From NCBI GenBank assembly GCA_013399855.1, contig VXAY01002115.1, forward strand, positions 2,358,486 through 2,422,485: DNA of 64,000 bases. Direction: 5' to 3'. The position numbers were made by a program, and so were the translations under genes. The stretch is from Oxyruncus cristatus. Its lineage: Eukaryota; Chordata; Aves; Passeriformes; Cotingidae. Shown here piece by piece: positions 45,701 to 59,204 of this stretch (position 1 is its first letter; every line of letters starts with the position of its first letter). Below the pieces are notes generated by a model, which had not been told where the DNA came from, did not search any database, and saw only the letters and a program-made list of their open reading frames with translations.

Positions 45701-46860
45701 TGTACTCAGTTCAGAGCATCCAGGATTCCACATGCTTGTGGTATTGAGTAATTTAAAATGTAATGCAGTTTGTGAATGCATCATCGTAGTGCTTTTGAAA
45801 ATCAAAACATACACCAACAGTCCTTTCTTTTTGGAGTGTGAATAGATTGGAAATGTTCAGATGCCTCTTGAAAGAGGTAATGTAGTGAATTTTTTTCTCT
45901 CTGGCTACATCTTCATTGATACTCGTGTTTGCAGTTACCCAGCTTATTTCAAAGCTTGTCAGACAGTTGAGTTGAAAAAAGTAGCTGAGATGATATGTGT
46001 TGACATGAAATTTCTGTTTGCACCCCTTTTGTTGTCATGATCTGCTTTTGTTCAGCAGATGCTTTTGGAGTGGAGACAGGCTTTGAGTTTTCTCACTGTC
46101 ATGTCTGTCTCAAGTTTCCCTTCTGCTATTCCCTTTTTATGGTCTCCTTGCCTTCCAGAGCTAGGGGATGACTTGTACTGGTGCTGTGGGAGTTGGAATG
46201 TGTAAATTCCATTAGTGCTAATGGCATTTAGTCTTGGGAACTGGAAATGTGGATACTGTGGACAACAAACCTCTCTTCTTTCTATGAGAAGACACAGTAG
46301 CACCATTGCAGAATTGCATGGCATAGTCCTAAAATGCTATTCTGCAGGGTTTTGCTCCATGTCTTTTTTTTCCCAGATAATACTGGGAAAAAAGTCTTTG
46401 CAGAGTACTAAAATAAAAGCACAATGGAAAACCCACAAAAAAGCAAATGACTGTCACCAAACGGAAGAGCAAAGGTGACTTGAGTTGTAGAAGACAAACA
46501 AAAGGACTTACACTTTTTTCCTGTTTCAGGATATATTCTGGGATAGGTGAATAAGCCTCTCTGGCTGTTCTGGCAATGAAAACAAGCATAGCAACACTTG
46601 TTTTTTTTTTCCTCCCTAAACTCTTGCATTACCTCCTGAGGCACATCCTTCTCTTCTCCAATGTTATCTTCATGCATTTTTTGAAGACAACTGTAAAGTG
46701 ACACTGAAACTTGAGAGCAGTAGAACACAGGTGGGTGAGGGCTCACTAGGGCATGTTGAAAAGAGAAGATGTTCCTCAAATGATCCAGACTGGAATTAAA
46801 GGATTCTGTCACAATATCTGCATTGTAGCGAATTAGAAGTAATAATTTGAATGGACAATT
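39800..46860 (+). other. CDH13: CDH13 intron 1
   Basis: No exon is recognised. It includes an A11 run (42206-42216) and POU-octamer-like words (ATTTGCAT near 41991, ATGCATAT near 42490) in AT-rich surroundings at about 42290-42560. The minus-strand frame at 46408-46893 has no recognisable domain. Confidence 0.5.
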
Positions 46861-46872
46861 AAAAAAAAAAAA
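46861..46872. repeat. Poly-A run
   Basis: Twelve A residues with no adjacent retroposon body. Confidence 0.8.
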
Positions 46873-49600
46873 GGCTTGTTCTTGGCTGACCACTAGAGAT
46901 TCAAAGAAAGATTCCAGCTCTGGGAAGATCAGAGATAACTTAGGTGGAGGATGGAATTGATGAGTCTAAATTACATTCTGACTGCAACTTCTGCTGTATT
47001 GCCGAAATTTGTCTTGTTAAATTTCTGTAGGTGTTCATCCTATACAATCTTAATGCATCATCTGTGCTTGATATAGCAATAAACAGAGCTGGCAGTACAA
47101 CATATTTTGTAAAACCATAAATATTTCTATCTGCCTGGGAATGGGAACTAAGACAGCGATGAATATCTTATTTACCCAACAGAAGTGATGTCAGGCTTAA
47201 ATGGAATCCTTATTTTCAATTTTTGTATTCATGACACATGTTTAACCTTAAGTTTTAAATAAAACAAGCATATTTTAAGTTCTCCTCGTAACTGCTGGCA
47301 GTGGGAAGTGTAACTTCTCACAAGATTCAGCCAAGAGCACTCGATCAGAAATTGTAAAGCTCAGGTCAAAGTACTTTTAACATAGGTTTTCATGGGAAAC
47401 AATTTTCTTACGAAAGTGTTTGAGAATTTAATGGTCTTGCTTTGGCATTCTGTTATGACCTCAAGCTCTTAAAGTTTTTTTTGATTTTGTTTTTTTTTTC
47501 TTAAGCAATCAATAGGCAGCAGGAAAAGAAGCAGCTTTGACTGAGCTGCTCTAAACTTTGATCTGTTGGCTGCCTGGGAAGTGCCTGTCTGTACCTACAT
47601 AAGATGTACAGCTAAGGAATGTTTTTCTGACAAAACCTTAATCAAATCAGCACATTCCCACAAAAGGGTTGCATTTTAACAGCTGTAGATCATTCAGAAG
47701 GAAATTAAAACCTACTAGCAATTCTAATTGCCTGTTACATGATAGAAGTGAATGGTTGCTTAGATGAATATGGCACAGATGGAGGATGCCCATGACCTTC
47801 CTTGTGGATTTATTCAAAACATGTAGTCCAAAACATGCCTTCCCTGAATTTAGATATCATAGAAAAATGTGAATGTTGCTTGGCCAGCTGAGGAATTGGA
47901 CCAAACTTGAGCCAAACTTGGTCCATCATTTTTTCATGTTGTGAGCCAATCATTCACTGTCAGTAGGAACACTTCTATACTTCTATTCCAGAAGCCTTGC
48001 TAATTATGTCCTGTAGAAGGATTTTAATGCAAGAGAGAAGTTTGATGCTTGTACCCCAGTAGGTATTTTAACCCTTAGGCTGCATGTTCTCTTTAGATCT
48101 TAGTGCTTTCCTAAATGTGAATGCATGAAAATATGATGCCAGCAAAGGACAGGATGGAGCATTATCATGTCATGGGAATGGATTAAAACTGAACATGAAA
48201 TGTATTCCTATTCTCAGTGTCCAGTTAATATCAGTGTGATGGCATCAGCACATAATACCTGCTGTTAATTCAACTTCAATTTTATCTTATTCTGTTCCTC
48301 TCTTGAAGGAAGAACAGTGTGACTGCCTGTAGTGAAAATCAAGTTGAGAACATGTTTGAATAGTTCAGCTTTTGTCTTTTTTTGAACGTCAGTTTCAAAT
48401 GGAGACAACAGCTCCAGGAGTGCTTCAACCATTACAAAATCTTGGTCCTGATTCAAAAGACATGGAAATTAATATTGTGTTTAAAACTGGTTTTGCTAAA
48501 GCTTTCGTGTTGGTCAACAGGAAACTGTTGAAGGGGAATTTGTGTCCAGGTGATCCACGACATTTTCACTGCTGTGAAGCCTCAGGTCACAGCTGAGAGT
48601 GCATAACAGGAGTTCTTATATTTCTGGAAAAGGACTTGTTTGGGTTCTCTTTTGTTCTGTACTTTTGTCATATGGCTGCTTGATCTGGTTTGCTGCCATG
48701 GCCATTATGTGGGTGAAAAATTTGTGAATACTTCTCTCTTCCTATGACTGCAGTGGAGTGTCCAGAAGAGCAGGAAAAGTTCATTAAAAATTCAAGAGTC
48801 CCTCTTCATGTTTACCATTCTAAAGTTACAGGTTGTATTTTTGGCATAGATTGCATCTCACTTAAAATAACACAAACAATAAATAATGTAGCATCAGTGA
48901 GGAACAACCTTAAACAAAAACTAAAGTATCTTTCTTTGTTTCCTGTTTTATACTTTATGAAACTTAGATGTTCCAAAGCCACATTAATCAAAGCAAATTC
49001 TCTGTATTTTATAGAAGGGTGAGAGTGGCTGTGGAGACCCAAGCAATTAATTTTCTTCACCAGGAGTTACTCTAGCTGCCCTTCAAACCTGGTACATCAA
49101 AAGGCACAATGCCCCTCACAGATCCGAGAAGAATCTCCTTGCTTTGCAGCGAGGAAATCCTCACAGTAAATGCTGTATGTGATTTGAATGAACTGGAGTG
49201 TGATACTATCCTCTACATGTCTCATGAAAGAGTGACCTTCATCTGCTCCTTTCTATGGATCCATGGAGGAATCATAATCTTAACGCTTCCTTTGATCTCC
49301 GGAATGTTTGCTTGTGGGAATAGAGCAGCTGATCGCTGCCCTGTGATAGAATCTGTTCTATGTGGCAGCACTTTCAAAGGCTTTTTTGTCATCTCTCTTG
49401 TAATAAGATGGTTATGAATGTCTCAGAACACGAGTGAGAGGCAGTAAAAGGGGAGAAAAAGGAATATTAGAGACTCTATGCAGTTTATAATTAAAATCCT
49501 GGAGAGCGGTAGCTGTGGAGTGAGTAAAGAAACATATAACAAAAGCAAGCAAACAAAAAAACTCCACTTGATCCTGGAAAGCACAAAGCCGGGCTGCGTC
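46873..49600 (+). other. CDH13: CDH13 intron 1
   Basis: No exon is recognised. AT-rich stretches near 47040-47290 and 47490-47760 contain TAAT and TAATCAAATCAG-type words and could be conserved, but I cannot test this. A T-rich run lies at 47475-47500. Confidence 0.45.
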
Positions 49601-49965
49601 ATTTGCAAGGCTCTCTTATTTCAAGTCACCTTATCACAGAGACAGCTTTCAGTTTAAGATGACAAACAAAAAGCCCAAAGGAATTGTTTCCCCAATTCTG
49701 AGGGAGAGACAAGCCTCCCCTGCAGATGCTTGGCACGTTTGAGCTCTGTCCCACACTGAGCAGTTCTACAGTTTTATACCTCGCTGCTGCTTTATGATAC
49801 TTCCAAGGGATTAACTTGACAGGGTGAAAAACAGCAAGATGTATATTTGAATAGAGATTAAAAATACAACACAGAGCATTCTATTCTCCTGTCAACAATT
49901 TCAAGGTGAAAAGACCAACAACATATCAAGTAATAAAAACCACTTTGCAAAGGTTAGCATAATGT
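49601..49965. promoter_or_regulatory. Candidate conserved non-coding element
   Basis: A dense mix of transcription-factor-like words lies in repeat-free sequence: CTTATCAC (GATA-type), AACAATTTC (SOX-type), GGGATTAAC (homeodomain-type). It is bounded on the right by an A-run (49969-49979). This is texture-based only. Confidence 0.3.
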
Positions 49966-52020
49966 AATAAAAAAAAAAGAGGGGGGAGAGAATGAGGAAA
50001 AGAGTGAAACATCTTTAGTATGCTTCAAGCATTAGAGCTCTTAGCTGTGGTCTGAAGATCAATAAGGCAGAACATTCCTTTCATTATATATTAATACTGT
50101 GTGAGCAGAAAGCATAGTAACTACTGGGATCGTGTGGCTGCTGCTTATACATACTTTTCCACTTTGTCAAGATGAGTTGAGTCAAAATTTCACTTTGTCA
50201 GGTGTGAATAGTTAAAACTTTCAAGTCAATGATGAGACTTATCAACCTTTTCTCATAGCACCTTAGAAAGAATAGAGTCTTGTTGTGGCTTTCTTTTGTC
50301 CAAGCCAGCAGGAGAAACACTTCCTAGTGTAGACTTGTGGGAGACTGATGGGGAGGTGTAAGAGATGTGGATGTGAAGGATTTTGACAGCAATTGCACGG
50401 AGACAAACTTCCAAAATTACATGACCCTGAGAGGGGGTCATCCAGATTTTCTTCTTGATGTCAAGCTGCTCTCCTGTTTAGATTTGAGTTTAATGGACAC
50501 TGAACCTTCATTTAAGGAACTCAAGGTCTGAGGTAGAATCACATCTGCCCATACTCACCAGCTGACTGAGGATGCTTGGAAACTCACTGAGATCTGTTTT
50601 CCTTTAGAATTATGTTGTGCTGCAAGTCTGAAGTAGATGAGAGCACGATATAAAATTTGTGTGCTCCTCTGCTTTTCAGTGCCTCTTCTGTGAAGTGAAG
50701 CTTTACGCCTCCTATTATCCATTACCAAAAACAAAGTCAATCAAGATACATGTTTCATTAGAAATGATAAACCTGACTTTTAAAAGAAAATATAAATTCA
50801 TGCTTTAGTGCAGGTATTCAAAAGTAGTTTAGATAATATTCTTTTTGGTGTATTATTACTGTGGGGCTACTGAAATGTAATATTGTAAAGATATTTTTTC
50901 TGGTCTCTTAACAGCAGTTAACATTACTGTGCTGGTCAAGTGGGTCATCACACCTGTAACTTAAATGTTGCAGTTTCATACCACTGACCATAGTTCTTAG
51001 AGTTGCATTCAAGACCTTGTCTGCAACTGTCTGCAGCACTGCTTCTGTTACAAAACCTCTTAAAAGGAGGATCACTGTAAGTTAAGTCTGACATTCTTTT
51101 GCAAATTTGTATTAAGATGATTGTGTATGAAAAAAGAGTCATGGGCTTGAGAGGTGCATTAAAGCTGAAACTTGTTTTCTAATATTACACAGCAAAAGAA
51201 TCACATTATTGTTCCTCATGTTAGAGCTATGAAACTAAGAGTTCATCACACGGTTTAGCAGGTCAGTTGCTTTGCTGAAATTATTTTGAAGCCACACTGT
51301 TGCACGGGTATTTTGAAGCCATAATAAAACTAGGGACCAAAGAATGAGAATTTCTATACAGCATCTTATGATAAACTTGATCAAGAGCCTGAGGGTGACA
51401 TTGTACTAAACACATTACTGGTCTTCCTGTGCAACTGTGGAAGCCCATAACAAAGCTCCTAAATGTTTCTGTTGCAGCAGAGTTAGGCTGATAATAAATA
51501 CAAGAGGTAGGTTAATGTGGAATGACCTCTTAAATGGCCTCCTTTAATATGCTGTTCCTTAATTTGTTGTAGACTATCCCAAAGCCCTTCCATTCAAACC
51601 TGGGATAATGTAGTGTTGCTTTAGCAGCTGATCACTTCTCCAGCACGAGCAGTTATAACTCTTTTGTGTTGTTTCCCTGTCTCTGCTGAACCCATTTCGT
51701 GTTGTGAGTCATTCAAGGACTGATTAATTCATGTTTGCAATGCACTTGAAAGATTATCAAAGGGAAATTGTGACAGAAGAAACAATTTTATTTTCACTCT
51801 AGACTACTGGCACAGAGCTGCTGAGATATCACTGTGCTGAGGCTTTGGTGCTGTTTGTTTTAAGCATAACACTTCAGGTGTCATCCTGTGTGCGAGCACC
51901 GAGTGCCTGCCCACCGCTTTCACGCAGCTCTTCCCCCTGCAAATGAGATTCATCTGTGCTCCCCTGCAGGAACAGGGACAGCAACAAACACCTCACCACA
52001 ATGCTGATTTGATTTCTTTC
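49966..52020 (+). other. CDH13: CDH13 intron 1
   Basis: It starts with an A-run followed by a G6/GA-rich stretch (49969-49995). No exon or transposon is recognised further on. A segment near 51715-51780 has GATTAATTC and ATCAAAG words. Confidence 0.45.
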
Positions 52021-52034
52021 TTTTTTTTTTTTTT
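52021..52034. repeat. Poly-T run
   Basis: Fourteen T residues are followed by CCTGCTGCAAACAG, giving a strong polypyrimidine-AG pattern in front of the exon-like frame at 52080. Confidence 0.8.
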
Positions 52035-55000
52035 CCTGCTGCAAACAGCTAAGAAGTTCAATCAATGTTTTTATTTTAGTTATGGCCTCAAGGAGTTTTC
52101 AGAGGAGAACGAACTGTTGCAGTTGGCAACCTTTGCGGTGTCTGTCGATCTGAAAGGGTGATTTCTGTCTCAATCTTGAGATTGAAATACAGCTTATCTT
52201 GAAATCAATATTCAATGTCTTACTAAAGACTGCACTGATGGTCTAGCCACTATATATCTTGGAAAGTTGCAGAGCAACTCACTTAAGCTGTGATCCCATT
52301 TCTAGTCAGGCAGTTCTAGCTTGAAATTCTAGCCTGCAGATCTTGTTAAGATTACAGATTAGGGGCTTGCACCTAAGCATGGTAGAGTTCAGGGGAGTAT
52401 TTCTATTGAGTTTGACAAGCATAAAATCAGACCTGTTCAGAACATGAGAAATCACACTTGTAAATCTTTTGTAGATCAGTATCAATCATTCCTTATTTCT
52501 TGTGAATGTCTCCTCATTATTTCCATTGTCAAAACTTGAAGTCTTTCATTTTCAGCCGCCTTCTCTTGTGTTGTATCTTGACAAAACACACATAATTTCA
52601 TTAAATCCACATCATCCTCCTGTATCAGGTGGTGAAAATAAAACCAGAGGGAGCTGAGTGGTTTGCTACATTCAGTATGTGGTGTCAGGATGAGAGATCC
52701 CAGGAAACTCTTGTTTTTTGAATGTTGCCCTTCTGTTTGTAAGCGTAGTAAGTGCTCCGTACGATAGATCTCAACACTTCAGACTTGTGGGATAAAAGAT
52801 GTGTGTCTTCTGAAGAACTATTTATCTCAAAACCCAAAAGCTGTAGATGATCTGTAAGTGCCACTAATGCATTTGAAAGCCACTATTGTGCTGATTAGAT
52901 CTAAAGAAAATTCTTGTTACTCTCCAGTGACATCTGTTACCTGTTTTGAAGCTGTCATGGGGAAGTATGTGAGTACACCAGGCAGACTTATGGCATGTTC
53001 TGCTTTTTAGGTGCAAGCGAATGCAAGAAACTTGTAAATGTTAATGTATCAGCTAGGAAGTGACTGCTGTCAGGATGTGCTGAGCAGATACACATCTCCA
53101 GCTCTTGGGAGGCACAGTCTGAAGTGTTCCCACATCTTTGTCATTACTCTGAGTGTGCGAAGCCAAAATTTACATCCAGAAATAACAGGAATTTCCAATG
53201 TTGTGGACCAATATCATCTCTTATTGTGCTTCTTCACCTCTTTCAAATTCAGACCTGCTCTTTCGTTATAATTCTTAATAATTTTCTACTCCCCTCCCTG
53301 TCTCTTGAAAGATCAACAGATCAAAACTGACAAAAACTGAGCATAAAGCCTTGCCTTTGGGAGGGTTTCTTCTTGTTTTGTCCCTCCTTCCTTTCTCTCA
53401 ATTTCTGGACAGTTCCTATCCAGCTTTGGCTGCTTTTGTCATCTCCAAAGTTCCCTGTTTTATCAGATTGTGAAATAAAACCAGTGGGTAAAATTGATTT
53501 AAATACATGATAGTGCCACGCTGGTGGTCATGTGACAAACTAAGTTGTTATTTTAATCCTTGATAATTACATTCCATGCACGGTGCTGTCCAGTCAACCT
53601 GTATGAGCAAGGGTGGTGGTAAAATGTGGGTCAAAAATCACCAAATGCATCCAGCAGCACAATAAAGCTCCTCTGATGTACAGGGTTGACTCTTAAATAC
53701 TCTTGCTGTCCTTAACATTTGTATTCAGTGCAATTTAGAAACAGACTGTGTTATTCACTGTAAGTGCCCAAAAGTCCTGCAGAGGCAGCTCCTGCTGAAG
53801 TAAGAGGATTGCTTTGCTGGAGTGGCACTTAGATGGTTAGTAGGACAACAATGACAAACTTCACACTGGCTTGAAGTGTTTGATTGAGGAGGCAGAATTA
53901 TACATTAATTCCACAACTTTATTCAGTGATGTAAACCTTTCTGAGAGGAAAAGCAATCAGTCCTCTCACTTCCGGGATGGAATCTGGTTGAAATCTTGGT
54001 TTCTCTGTTGTATGAATGGTTTTACATGACTTTCAGCCTGGTTTGGAATGAACATAAATGCATCTATTAATATGTATCTTAAATACTTCTATGAACTTTT
54101 AAGGTTTTGTGAAATGTTTCGGTGGGTGTTATAGCTAACTCTTCATTTCTGTCTTTTCATTCATTGTTGAAAATTAATGCATTGAGACACTGAAATGGTG
54201 AGACACTCATGAATTGATGCAGAAATAATTAAAAAAGTAAAAAGGAGGATTCCCTTCCAAATCTCTTTTGACAGAGTTCTTTAACGGGTTTTTGTGTAAG
54301 TTTTCTCACAGATACTTTTTTAAAACACTGAAAAATGTGTCTTAAAATCAGGAAGTCATCTACAGCACTGATGAAGCTGGTAGACTTCAGTCACCGTTAT
54401 ACTTGACGGTGTAAAGACACCCAATACCTTTAACTCAAATATTTTAACCTTTCATAGCTACCACATTTCCAGCTTTCTGACTAAATGAAGGGAAAAAATT
54501 ATTTTCTTCTAACAAAATGACTCCAATCCTTAAGGATACCTGTGGTGGCAAATATTGCCAGGGTTTTGGCTGTGGCTGTCCTGACCCACCAGAGTGAGGG
54601 AGAGACTGATTCCTCAAACTGCTCTGCTGAGTGTCTAAGAGTTGCTTCAAGGGGGGTTTCTCTCTGGTACTTGGGTTCTTGGGTGATGTTAATGCTGGAT
54701 CAAGCTCTGCTTTAGTTTCTGGAGCCAACACAGACTGAGCACTTAATGTGACAATTTGGGCTGTGCAGAAACTCCCCAAACCTGTAATGTTGTTTTGTAG
54801 TTTGCTACACTAATTCCTACTCATCTCTTGTAGTGGGCTGAGCCAAACAGGTTATTTTAAAGTTCAGATCTATATTTGTACTTCATACTTGCCTTGTTAA
54901 AAATATGGGTTAGAACTGATCATGCTCTCCTTTGCTGCTTGTTAATAACCTCAGATACCTCTGTGTCTTAAGCTTAATTCTCTCATTTCAAATATGCAAC

Positions 55001-55349
55001 CCTGCTTAACCTCACGCTCTGCTCACAGTCGGTGTCGGGTATAAGTTGCTGTAGCTGTCTGCTGATATTGGAGCTGTTTGTTCACAACAGCTTCTCATTC
55101 CACCTCCCCATTTACAATATTGCAGATTAGAGGTGAAACCAAAGCAAAAATAAAGCAACTTTTAACGGGCGTCCTTCTAGGTAGCTCTTTCAAAGCAAAT
55201 TTTTAAGACCGTAAAACATCTGAGGGGAAGGTGTGGAAGGCTCTTGGGCATAAGAATACATACACGAAGATGAAGTGGGGGTTGGAGGTTTTATTTTTGT
55301 GGGGAAGGAAGGTAAATACTTGAGCTTTCATTGCTCAACACATAAAAAT
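52035..55349 (+). other. CDH13: CDH13 intron 1
   Basis: It contains two exon-like open frames treated as findings: one on the + strand at 52080-52157 and one on the minus strand at 54540-54760. Neither belongs to CDH13 as I know it. No repeats are recognised. Confidence 0.45.
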
Positions 55350-56570
55350 GTCTAGCACATAGCCTCCACCTCTTCAGAAATTCAAAACTAATTACATCTT
55401 AATTTGCATATCAAAGCAAATTACAACCTAATGAAACGTTTGCCTGCCAAACATTTCTTTATCTTAATGAACAGAAAAAGAATACCTATTATAGCCTGAT
55501 TAAAATGTCTTTGTACTTGTCCAACAGGTTACACTCTGTATATATAAAAATATTGTTTCACCATCTTACTGGCAATGGGAACAAAACAGATTCTAATTTA
55601 CAGCATAAATTTTATTGTTTGTATCCATAGATATAATAACTGATGGGGGGGAATGCTTTGGGTTCACATTGGAAGGAGAAGAGAAACAGTTTAATTCTGA
55701 ACAGATATTAATTATGCTTTTTGGAGTCTTAGGTTACAATGCTTAGAATTTGAGAAATTGGTGCTCTTAATTCAAATATTACTACAAGCATATACCATGA
55801 TTATTTTTTTTACCAACAAAATTTATCTTGTGGAACTGGAGAGAACTCAGACATAAAATGAAAAATACTAAAAGCTAACCCTGTAGGGGAAAATTTCTTT
55901 AACCTGTGCTACAATGAATTTATGTAATACACAAAGGTTACTATAATTTTGCCTATAAATACAGTGCCATAAATCTGTTTTACTGTGAGTACATGTATTG
56001 GGTGGAATATGTTTTATTTACTTAATCTAAAAGTCTACACACTGTAGCTATTTTGGATTATTCTCGCTACTCTTTAGTAATTAACCGAAAGCTGAAATAA
56101 ATTTGCTGAGCAGAACTGTTCTTAATACAAATGTTAAATCATTTTCCCTCCCAGTGTAATTGTACCTGAATAGATGCAACTGTAACATGAGCCATAAAAG
56201 GAGATAAAGCAGCAACATAATGTACAATTTCCTACTGCATAATGGTAACTGAATAACACATGCTCCGGGAAGAAAAGTAATTTAAACTGTATTACAACAA
56301 ATGTCATATTTTAAAATGGAAACTATCCATCATGTGTTGAGAGAAAGTGTTGCTGAAATACAATAATTCTAAGGAATGTACTTAAAAATCCTTTCAGGAG
56401 TCCATTTAAAATAAATTGACGGACTTAATTTCAGGACGTCGTAATAAATTGTAAGGGACAGATACATATATGTCCCCTCCTCACCACGTGTGAGGCTAAT
56501 AATTGCAAACTTGGTGGACAGCAACTGGGTGAAATAATCAGAAGTGATTCCTATTCTACACAAGGTAAAG
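55350..56570. promoter_or_regulatory. Candidate cluster of conserved non-coding elements, AT-rich
   Basis: This is over 1.2 kb of AT-rich but non-repetitive sequence. It has an ATTTGCAT POU octamer (55402-55409), flanking CTAATTACATC and CCTAATGAAAC homeodomain words, then TTAATTATGC and AGTAATTAACC. The absence of simple repeats despite the high AT content suggests selection, but no alignment was possible. Confidence 0.35.
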
Positions 56571-59204
56571 CCTTTGTTTTAGGAAATGATTAGTGCATTT
56601 ATAAATCATATTCGTATAAAGTCCTAATATTAAATTCAGATTTTTATTCCAGTGGGTGTTAGACTGATAGCAGCATTATAAGTTTTAACACAAAGCCAAA
56701 GCATGGAAAGTAGTAGATGAAAACACGTGTATTTAGGCTTAGTGGTGTTTTTCCAAACGTTGACAGTGTGCTTATTATTGATTAAATTACACTCTCATGC
56801 CAATGGAAAATGGTGATTTCTTATGGAATTTCCCTAAAACAAGATAAAACTGTAAAGCCAGTTTAGTGCTGTGATCAAGTCCTTTTTTTGTGGGATGGGA
56901 AGGCACAAGAGTATGTCCGGCCAATACAATGAAGGTGAGATCTGGAGCTCACTCTAGAGAAGGACATCAATGGAGGAGGGAAGAAGTACTTAGTAGGATT
57001 TCAAGCATATTCTGTAACTACAGAAGTGGCCTTTAACCCCCCATTTTCTTACTAATGAGAGGAGATTCACGTACCCACATACTGAGTAACTCAGGAGTTA
57101 TGTTTAAGTCTGTTCCCTGCCATTCTTCCAGGTTTTAGAACACCTACCAATTTTCTGCTGGATTTTTGGGTTCTGTTTTTTTCAGGAGTTTCCCAGGTAC
57201 TCTGGCTCTTATCCACTGGAAGAGGGTCCCTTCTTCATGATGTACTATCCTGCTCCTCTTGCAGGTGGACTTTCTGAGGGCTGGCTTTAGAATGCTTGGG
57301 TGAGGTGGAAATTTTAGAGCCTCCTCCAAATGGATTAAACTCCAGGGATAACTCCATTATAACATTATTAACTCCGTGTAGTGTCAGTGGTGTGATGAGG
57401 AGGGAACCTTTTCCTTGAACATCCACCAGTACTGGTAGTTGGGGTGCCAGGAGAAGCTAGGCCTGATGTGAGGTGTTTTGGAGTGCACTGGGGGAGTATC
57501 TCCCTGTAGAGTGTTAAAACTCAAAGAAATAAAGGATCTTCCCTTATCAAAATGTTGATACTTTACTGAAGGGCCCCTTTTGTTTCCTACTGCAATTCTT
57601 TGGAATGGTTGAAAGTGTGCAGAGAGCTCTGCCCCCTGTGGGAGGGGAGAATGGTGGCATCCTGGAGTTTACAGGAGTTTGTTGTTGTCTCTTCGTCTAT
57701 CGATATGCTTGACTATAAAAATGTGGGAAGTTCTATGTGTTGGGTGTCTCACACCCTCTGTAGTTTGCTGTAACATGCCAAGTATTGTTTTCAGCAAGCT
57801 CTCTTTGCCTGTTGTACTGAGTCCTTGCTCCCTTACTCCTTGTCCGTGTGGATATCTAGAATGTAGCCTGTAATTTGGAACTAAGTATATTGAAAAGGAA
57901 AGTCTTGCCTCAATCTCTCAGCTGGCTCCCATCAACATTTTGCCCTTAACTTCAGTGGCTTTGAGTTCTGCTGTTTTCCTGGAAGCTGCTTCCTATTTTG
58001 TTACACTGCTTGAGGTATTTTTAGTAGGGACTTCTTCATACTGCTTAAGGAATATTTGATATAGCCAGTTTGAGTCCATTCAAACACTTGGAAGAAAGTG
58101 CAGGGGAAAAGGTTCTGCAAACTGCTAGTATTTGGAAGATGAAGGGGGTGCGTGCAAATGGTGTGTGATTCCTGCTCTTGTACTCTGATTAACACAGAGC
58201 ACTTATAAAACCCGGTGTGAAGCATGCAGAACGTTATGCTTTGGTCTAGAGAAGAATGTGAGGAGAAAGTATTTGACCTTTAAGCCATCAGCAGTGTTTT
58301 GGCAGGCAGAATGCAGGCTGGAGTATTTCAATGGGGTGTGAAATATTTCTTTAATCTCTAAACCCTGAAAAGAGAGGAATTGAAGTCTATTGTCCTCCAC
58401 AGTATGTGGATAAAAAGCAAGACTTCTGTAAATGCAGATTTTTTTGTTGTTGTTGTTGCTCTTGAAATGTAGAAGGTGATGGAAGAGTGTTTTGTCTTTG
58501 GGCATTACCTGTGCCACAACGAATTTTTAACAAGTTTCCTGACCTGCAGCTCACTTTATTATTTGTATTCTAAGAGCTGGAGAGTGTAGCTGCAGCCTTC
58601 AGAGACACACACCCAACCCTACTATGGGCTGAAATTTGCTGTATCCTTACGGCCTTTAGCTGTACCAAACAGTAGAGATGATTTTGTTGAGGTGGTTATT
58701 AGCAACACCAATGAAATGCATCAATGTGCCATGACTCAGTAGGAAAAAACTTGTTTCAAACAAGGCTGAACAAAACTTGAGAAATGCAAGGGATAGGAAG
58801 AAACAACAGTTTGGATGAGATGATTGCAAGAGTATGGAATCTTATTTTTCCTGCGTGAACTTTTGAAGAAGAAACAATTTTTGATTAGAATTGAGTACTG
58901 TGTCTTTGGCTCACTATCCCGTATTTTTTGGCAGATGACTGCCAGAGCCTGGAACTTTGTTCTTGAACTACCTGTGTACATAAGGAATAAAGACAGAATT
59001 ATGTCTCACTTGAGAACCAGACTATATAGTTCTAAAATGATTACTTTAAAGTTCCCACACTTTGTAACATCCTTATACATGTTTAAATCTGTCCGTTAGT
59101 TGCTATAGAGTGTAGAAAAAAGTGTGTAGTGTTGTTTATGCCCAATGATATTGAGGAAATCCAAGTTTCATCCTTCTTGCCTTAATGTGGAGATGATTTG
59201 TATT
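56571..59204 (+). other. CDH13: CDH13 intron 1
   Basis: No exon or repeat family is recognised. It contains a short (GTT)n run at 58444-58459. Confidence 0.5.
58444..58459. repeat. (TTG)n microsatellite, short
   Basis: About five TTG/GTT units directly follow a T-run. Confidence 0.8.

Noticed and set aside
46408..46893. 161-codon minus-strand frame
   Set aside because: It begins in a poly-A/T run and has no domain or convincing splice sites. This length is within what 64 kb of AT-leaning DNA can give by chance.
48265..48447. Minus-strand frame behind TCTTTTGAATCAG with a fairly protein-like residue mix ending in a stop
   Set aside because: The acceptor is weak, the frame is about 60 codons, and no homologue is recognised. 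It is weaker than the three exon-like candidates I kept.
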